Positions 58,024-64,000 of a DNA stretch of 64,000 bases are shown in pieces. A program made the translations under genes and the position numbers. Where the stretch lies: contig CM073201.1 in assembly GCA_037042915.1 (NCBI GenBank), positions 930,001 through 994,000 of the forward strand. Reading direction: 5' to 3'. Position 1 is the stretch's first letter, and each line of letters begins with the position of its first letter. The notes under the pieces are model-generated. The model was not told the origin of the DNA, ran no database searches, and saw only the letters and a program-made list of their open reading frames with translations. This DNA is from Auricularia sp. M13 (taxonomy: Eukaryota; Basidiomycota; Agaricomycetes; Auriculariales; Auriculariaceae).

Positions 58024-61000
58024 TCATTGACTGGCTACCGAGAGCGTCACAGCAGCAGAATTCGTCGAGTCGTCAGTAGTTGGCGCAGGCGTCGTTGTAT
58101 CCGTGCTGTCCGTCGTCACGGTGCTTGTAGCGCTGTCAGTTGTCGAAGCAGACGTCGATAGCGAATCGGTCGCGCTGTCTGTGCCGGTACTCGAGCCAGT
58201 ATCCACAGTTCCACTGGTCGTGGTCGTCTCCGACGATGTGGAGGACAGAGTGGACGACGCCAGCGACGCGCTGATGCTGGAAGAGATCGCCTGCGCAGCG
58301 GGCGAGTACGGCAACGCGGCAGTCTGGTCGAAGAACCACCACCTTTGCGAGGTGTACCCATTACCGAACGCGTCATTCAGCCAGTCCGCATAGGCCCCGT
58401 CCGGGTCGCCGTATGCCGCGGCCACAGTCGCCACATGCGGCGCGAGGTCGGACAGCCCAAGGTCGCCGACGTCGCCCGCTATCGGCATCAGGTAGTCCAC
58501 GGCCGTCTGGATCGTCGCGCCGTACCGCGTCGGCGTCGACCAGAAGTTCAAACCCAGCTGGTCGCCCAGACGCGCGTTAACGATCATGGCCTCGATGTTG
58601 AACGCTTGATAATGGTTAGGCTGCGTGCGGATGGATTCCAGCGGCTGCGGAAACTCGTCAATTGCTGCTCCCCTTCCGCCGATATTGTCTCGACGCACCT
58701 GTTCACCACTGGCAAGGATCTGGTTGAGGTAAATGCCCTTGAAGTACCCATTGAGCGCGCCAATGGCGCCTTGAATGTCCCCGACCAGGATACGCAGCGC
58801 GGCGAGCTGGTTGACGTAGAAGGTGCCATGATTGCTGTACGGCCATTAGCAAAAGACAAGAATCGCAGGGAACGAACGTACTTGGTCGCGCGGTAAGCCT
58901 GGATGCCCAACGTATTCGTCGTCAACCAGTTAATATACTGCGTCGCCCACGCATTCATAGCAGCATCGTCCGCAGGCGTCCACTCAGACGCATTGGCCGC
59001 GCGCATAATCATAATAGCGTTCGCGACCTTCGTCGTGAACCGGTAGTCCAGAATTCCGGTATACGTGCCGACGTCAGGGCCAGGGCCACGAATGAGCTGG
59101 CCATAGTTGAGGTTGGGATTGACACCCGTGGAGTTGTTGGTGAACCAGGCGCGGATGAAACGCGTCGCGTCGGCGAACCCCTGGGGGTAGCGGCCAGATG
59201 CGCCGGCGATGGCGGCCAGGTGGACCGCGTCGGTCATGGCGACGACCCAGCCTGTGTCGGGGAGAGTGCGCACGTCAGGGTTGGCGACGCCGTCACGGCG
59301 AATATACGGGCACAGTGTCCAAGCTAAGTTTCGCTAGTTAGCAACGTCCTCGCGACAAAGATGACTGGACATACTGGCACTGGCAGGGAGAGGTGACGTG
59401 GACGACGTGAGGCACGTGGAGGTTGACGTTGTGGTCGTTGTGGTCGTCCTGGTAGCAGTCACGGTGGACGTAGCTGGGGTAGTGGAAGGTGTAGCAGATC
59501 CGCTTGCACTGACAGTGCTGCTCGCGGGCAAAGTTGCGCTGCCGCCCGGGGTCGGCGAAACGCTGCCTAGGCTGGTCGCAGTCGCTGAGCCCGAAGATGT
59601 AGTGGCTGAGTTGGCGTTCGTAGTCGTACTGGAAGTTGTCACGCTCATGGAGGAAGATGTTGTGGTCGACGTTGTGGTCGACGTTGTGGTCGAAGTGGAC
59701 CATGTTGACAGGCTGGTGGACACCGAACGAATAGAGGTAGTTGGACTCGTAGGACTCGACGATGACGAAGAGATGGAAGTCGTTATTGACGCAGGGACCG
59801 AGCTACGGGAGGATGTCGTACTCGGGCTAGTGGATCGCGGCGTTGTAGATGTCGTAGTGGTGGTAGAAGTGGATCGGATGGATGGAGAAGAGGAAGCCAA
59901 GGAGTTGGATGAGCTGGTCGTGAGCAACGTCGACACTGCACTGCGTGTTGTGGTCGTTGTGCTGCTGGTAGTTTGGGTGCTTGTGGGAGTACTCGAAGGT
60001 CTGGTGCTGGTGGTATTGTTCGTGAATCCTGTGCCCGTCGTAGACAGCCGCGTCGTGCTACCCGGCGTCGAACTTGTAGACGTATGTTGACTTGAGGTCA
60101 GGGTCGATGACGCGCTTCTGCTAACCGAAGTGGACACTGTGGAACGTGCCGAGGAAGTAGCGCGGGTTGTAGGCTGCGAACTGTTGCTGATTGACTGGGA
60201 TGTTGCTGTGCTGCTGGAATTCGGCGTGGACGCCGAACGCGTGGAAGAGCTCGCGGTAGGGCGAATGGTTGCGGAGGGCGAAGTTGACCGAGTAGAGGAC
60301 GAAGTGGAACGGGTCGACGGGGACGTGGATATGCCGGCAGACGTAGTTGGACGAGTGGACGTAGAAACTGAACGAGTGGAAGACGAGGTTGAACGAGCCG
60401 GGGACGGGATCGAGCGAGTGGAAGACGAAGTCGAACGAGTGGAGGACGAAGTCGAACGAGTGGAGGACGAAGTCGAACGAGTGGAGGACGAAGTCGAACG
60501 AGTGGAGGACGAAGTCGAACGAGTGGAAGCCGAGGTTGCGCGAGTGGAAGACGAGGTCGAGCGTGTGGATAACGTGGATGACGTTGAAGGTCTCGTGGAC
60601 GCCGTGCTGGTCGACCTGCTGCTGCTGCTCGATGTGGTTGAGAACATGAAAGAATTAGAGTTTAGGGCAGCGAACCTCTTCGATAATGACGACGTAGATG
60701 TTCGCTTGCTGACAGTGCCAGACGGGGAGGTTGTGCTTGATTTAGGCAGATTTGAAACGCTAGATGAGCGCGATAATGTTGTGGAGCTAGTTTTCTTCGT
60801 GCTGCTGCTCCTGGGCGTAGTGATTGTGTTCAAAGTCTTCGTCTTGGTGGAAGACGTCGGCAATACGGACGGTGTCGTGAAGGAGGATTTGCTTGTTGTC
60901 GACCTGCTCGTTCCAGTCTTGGTCGCGATAGAAATCGATGTAACGGCAGATGCAGTCTTAGCCGTCGTCGATTTGCTCGTACCACTTTTAGTGGTAGCAA

Positions 61001-61905
61001 CGGTCGATGCAACCCTCGTGGAGGTCGGCTTCGTCGTTACAGGCCGGCTGGTAGCACTGCTCGTTGTACTGGGCGTGGTCGTGGCCTTACGGGTACTTGA
61101 CTTCGAGCTTGTCGACGTGGGTCTTCGTGTGGCACTGATGCTTGTGCTTTTCGAATTCGTGCTGGACGATGCCGCTGCGGCCTCACGAAGGCGGTGACGG
61201 TGACCACCGTGTCGACTCCAGCGAGCGTTATCCCTATAATCTCCCCGCTTCGCCATCACGGGAGGGGCAGCTGAACTCGATGTGGGAGTAGCAGCGTCAG
61301 TAGGTGTATCTGTTGGCAGGTTGCTATCTGCGAGCGTGTATGATGATGTGGGGAATGAAAAATCGCTAGAAGATGTTGCAAGGGTAGAATCCGTGGAATT
61401 AGCTGTCAAACTGCTGTCCGTGGGTGTAGATGATGATGTAGAGTTAGATATCGAAGTTGTGGACGCCGGAACAGTGCTCGACGTTGAAGGACACCAGTTA
61501 CAACTCGGCCACCAACTGTGGGCCCGGTCAAAACGCAAAATTGATGGTTATCACCTGAACGTACTATGGTGCCCAGCTCAAATAATCTCGGGGGTCTCCG
61601 CTGGGTGGCAGATACTTTGAATTTGTCACGGCTAAAGAACAGTCAGCTCTTTGCTTTGAACGCGGAGACGGGGACATACACCAGGGACCACTGGATGCTT
61701 GCGACTTTGCCTGACGCGAGATTGCGGTTTGCGAACCGGACGCGAGCGATGTGCCGCCATACTGGAGCACATAGTTGGGATTGACCCACATATTCAATTG
61801 CGCTATACGTATGTTCAGCTGAGGGCAGGGCGTGTTTTATGTGTACTTACCGAAGCATGACGCGGCGAACAGTATGGTGCCGCCCGAGCGCATAGCGTGC
61901 AACAT
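58024..61905 (-). CDS. Secreted alginate-lyase-domain protein with a large Ser/Thr-rich insert
   Basis: Six exons: 61851-61905, 61680-61802, 61565-61631, 59375-61515, 58882-59323 and 58024-58834; total 3639 nt, 1212 residues; introns 47-51 nt. A short signal peptide (MLHAMRSGGTILFAASCFA) precedes QLNMWVNPNYVLQYGG. The start of the lyase domain is clear: GPWSVTNSKYLPPSGDPRDYLSWAPYWWPSCNWC. A 2.1-kb exon then encodes about 700 residues of almost pure Ser/Thr with Pro/Arg, including 7-residue tandem repeats. The domain resumes with CPYIRRDGVANPDVRTLPDTG, the conserved NNHGTFYVNQL, and NHYQAFNIEAMI. A second Ser/Thr-rich tail ends the protein. Family members are alpha-helical polysaccharide lyases or glycoside-active enzymes; the true substrate is unknown. 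The insert is probably heavily O-glycosylated. Confidence 0.85.
60370..60580 (-). repeat. 21-bp in-frame tandem repeats in the Ser/Thr insert
   Basis: About eight to ten tandem 21-bp units, several identical, encode SSTRSTS in the minus-strand frame. They lie within the large exon of the alginate-lyase-like gene and suggest expansion by slippage or unequal exchange. Confidence 0.85.
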
Positions 61906-62724
61906 GTGGTCCCAGCTGCTCGGATGTCAGGTAGATGGCGAAATTGACTGGGGCAGGATGGAGATTAAGAGCGATGTCCATTGCACTTGGGACCGACCGG
62001 CTCGATCGCGTTCCGCTCGACCATCGAGGTTTGGACTAAGACACATACTGTATGCGCTAGGGGAGCATTCCATCTTGCGATACCTCGAAGGTCTGGCAGG
62101 CATCCAAGGTTCTGAAAGCGTGCCAACCGCATCTAGTTGTAAGACCAAGTCTCGGAGACGACGATGCCCATGGTATCCTCAAGGCGGAATGTTGTACGCG
62201 CGCCCTAGACGTTCTGTTCGTACGTAAACAAGGCAGAGTATTCCTCGAGCACTTGGGAAGTCCTTGTCGTTTCGGACAGGCAGAGAGCAGCAACGTGATC
62301 AAGAACACTACGTTTGACTGCACCAACGCCAGCTCCAAAGCCGCGTACTGGCCATGAATTGAGTGCGGAGGTCACCGTGACTACGGATTGCAAGCAGAAT
62401 CATCTGCCGGTGAGAATCGAGGCAGGACAACGCGGTGCTTGCGCGTGTTTGCACCAAGTCTTGCCCAACCCTCTTCCGCTCGTGCACTGCCCATTGCCAT
62501 CTTGCCAACGACGATAGATGCTTTCATCGCGTACCCCTCAAATACAGCTTGAGGAATGGACGCTTTGCGCAAAGGAGACTTTGCGTCTGGCAGGCCATGT
62601 GTGAATACTGCACATTCGCACTTGTCTTCAGCATCCATGACCATACTGATACTCGTACAGCCCAGCTGATAGCGCCCAATCCATCTCTAAATTTTCATCG
62701 GAAGCACTCCGAACGGCTGTCAGG
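61906..62724. other. Divergent intergenic region
   Basis: 0.8 kb between the minus-strand secreted protein and the plus-strand F-box gene. No supported gene; it must contain both promoters. Confidence 0.45.
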
Positions 62725-64000
62725 ATGCGCGAGATCAATAGGAACAACGCTTTTGCTATGCTCCCGCCGGTCCTGCTCAAGCGTATTCTGCGAGACTCTC
62801 TGGTCCGCGTACACGACGTGCTTGCAGTTTCGCAAACTTGTCACCGTCTCCGCTCTCTGATCCTCGACTCGCCGGAACTCTGGAATAAAATGACAATCCT
62901 GTCACCATACGCATACCAGCGCCTCCGCCTTGACCGATGGATGATTGACCGCTCCAAGCCGGGGCCATTGCAGATGGCGCTCTTTGTTGCTAGCTTGCCT
63001 GACCCTCCGGGATGGACTGAAGCTTGCTGCCAGATCATGACTGAGAACATGGAGCGACTATCGCGACTGGAGCTTTACACGGAGATTGACGTACCTCCCG
63101 GCTTGTTGAGCGAAGACCAAGGTCCAGGTTTCTGGCCACCTCTGATCGCCGGAGAGGAGCACCAGGACACGTTACAAAGGCTTGCTACGTACTACGCCCT
63201 GGAACAGCCGGCGCCGCTTCTTCGTGAATTCGTCATGCATCGACAAATCTTCATGCCGCGCCCGCCGCTTATCTTGCCCAGAAATATTTTTCGTGGCGAA
63301 GCGCCGCTTCTGCGCTCCTGCATTATGGGCGGCATTGTTCTTTCACCGCATGGATACCGGGCGTTTGCAAATCTGGTCAGCTTGCACTATCACACATGGC
63401 CTAACACCCGACCTCTGCTGTTGGACGACATAGGTAGCCTACTCGACAGCCTCCCATCTCTCGAAATGATCTGTTTTGCCTGCCACGGGTTCTCAACGGA
63501 TAGCAGCTTTCCTACCTTCGAACCCGACAGCCTCGTTGCACGCACAGCCTTGAAAGTTGTTCGGATTCTGCGCGGGTTCGCCGTGGATATGAGCTTTGTA
63601 ACCGTTCACTCTTTCTTTCGCGCACGGGGCATGCAGCGGTTCGAGATCGATGGCTCAGGCATGCTCTTCGTCCAGACAGGGCATCTCGCTCAGATATACC
63701 CACGCATCGACTCTATGACCATCCGTCTTCGCTATATCGAAATCCGTAGCGCTGGGAGCACGGTACACCTCGGGCGGGAGCAATCACTTTTCCTAGGCGT
63801 ATGGGAAGACCCTCAACTGTACAGGCACCTGGAGGATCTTACGATCGACGAGAACTACTGGCCTCAGGACACAGCGCTTCCGGCTGCGCCGTGCCTGACA
63901 TCCCTGTGCATTGTGCTTAGCGGATGCGCAGACTACCGCTGGTGCTTGCGCTCGATGGGGACGCCCTGGATCCTGAACACCGCAGTCACAAATTGCTCAG
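62725..64000 (+). CDS. F-box protein, runs off the right edge
   Basis: The frame opens at the ATG at 62725 and stays open for 425 codons to the end of the window, so the gene is partial. Residues about 12-50 form an F-box (LPPVLLKRILRDSLVRVHDV and SQTCHRLRSLILDSPELWN). The remainder has leucine-rich-like segments (NLVSLHYHTW, IGSLLDSLPSLEMICFACHG, LEDLTIDENYW) typical of basidiomycete F-box proteins. It would act as a substrate adaptor of an SCF ubiquitin ligase. It is not an obvious close copy of the broken F-box gene at 7474, although both share the same general layout. Confidence 0.85.
   Translation, partial: MREINRNNAFAMLPPVLLKRILRDSLVRVHDVLAVSQTCHRLRSLILDSPELWNKMTILSPYAYQRLRLDRWMIDRSKPGPLQMALFVASLPDPPGWTEACCQIMTENMERLSRLELYTEIDVPPGLLSEDQGPGFWPPLIAGEEHQDTLQRLATYYALEQPAPLLREFVMHRQIFMPRPPLILPRNIFRGEAPLLRSCIMGGIVLSPHGYRAFANLVSLHYHTWPNTRPLLLDDIGSLLDSLPSLEMICFACHGFSTDSSFPTFEPDSLVARTALKVVRILRGFAVDMSFVTVHSFFRARGMQRFEIDGSGMLFVQTGHLAQIYPRIDSMTIRLRYIEIRSAGSTVHLGREQSLFLGVWEDPQLYRHLEDLTIDENYWPQDTALPAAPCLTSLCIVLSGCADYRWCLRSMGTPWILNTAVTNCS

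Noticed and set aside
60370-60580. CRISPR-like array
   Set aside because: The 21-bp units are directly adjacent with no spacers, lie in a coding exon, and the genome is fungal.
60130-61197. Plus-strand 355-codon frame rich in VERVEDE repeats
   Set aside because: It is the antisense of the Ser/Thr-rich repeats in the alginate-lyase-like exon; the minus strand has the splice sites and domain motifs.

Overview
This window is nuclear DNA of a filamentous basidiomycete, most likely an Agaricomycete. The genes carry many short introns (45-73 nt, GT...AG with CTRAY-like branch sites), intergenic spacers are 0.3-2.5 kb, F-box genes are present, and the transposons include Plavaka, a DUF6698-type companion gene, a chromodomain Ty3/gypsy element and several MITEs. 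No species is assigned. No rRNA, convincing tRNA or CRISPR array was seen.

Left part (1-14.8 kb). A DNA transposon with perfect 38-bp terminal inverted repeats and a 7-bp target duplication (205-4000) sits beside the 3' end of an API5-family gene (4150-6088). An F-box gene (7474-10405) is broken by two unrelated MITEs: a TA-flanked foldback element with 343-bp arms and a hAT-like element with an 8-bp duplication. Removing each element with one target copy rejoins the host reading frame. A UIM-motif protein (11097-13624) and a secreted hemerythrin-domain protein (13891-14796) follow.

Middle (15-30 kb). Two unrecognised genes, a long gene-poor stretch, the CCAAT-binding subunit NF-YA/HAP2 (20680-21384), a multi-intron subtilisin-like protease with no visible signal-peptide exon (23547-27300), and a probably mitochondrial orphan (28246-29735).

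Transposon and housekeeping block (30.7-44.7 kb). A Plavaka transposase gene (30763-34927) and a DUF6698-like gene (35202-36968) are divergent and share a 274-bp spacer. Next come cytosolic-type alanyl-tRNA synthetase (37530-40747, with one GC-AG intron), a membrane-anchored cysteine synthase (41102-43180) and an acidic nuclear orphan (43946-44734).

Right part (45-64 kb). A whole-looking, apparently young Ty3/gypsy chromovirus (45641-56873) has LTRs that look identical and an extra signal-peptide-bearing ORF after pol. It lies in CCGAG-rich DNA that looks like an older repeat. A 267-bp palindromic MITE follows. Then comes a secreted alginate-lyase-domain protein whose catalytic domain is split by a Ser/Thr-rich stretch of about 700 residues (58024-61905). 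A second F-box gene runs off the right edge (62725 onward).

Exon structures were worked out by hand from frame continuity and splice consensus. Where exon totals are given, they are multiples of three and keep conserved motifs in frame.
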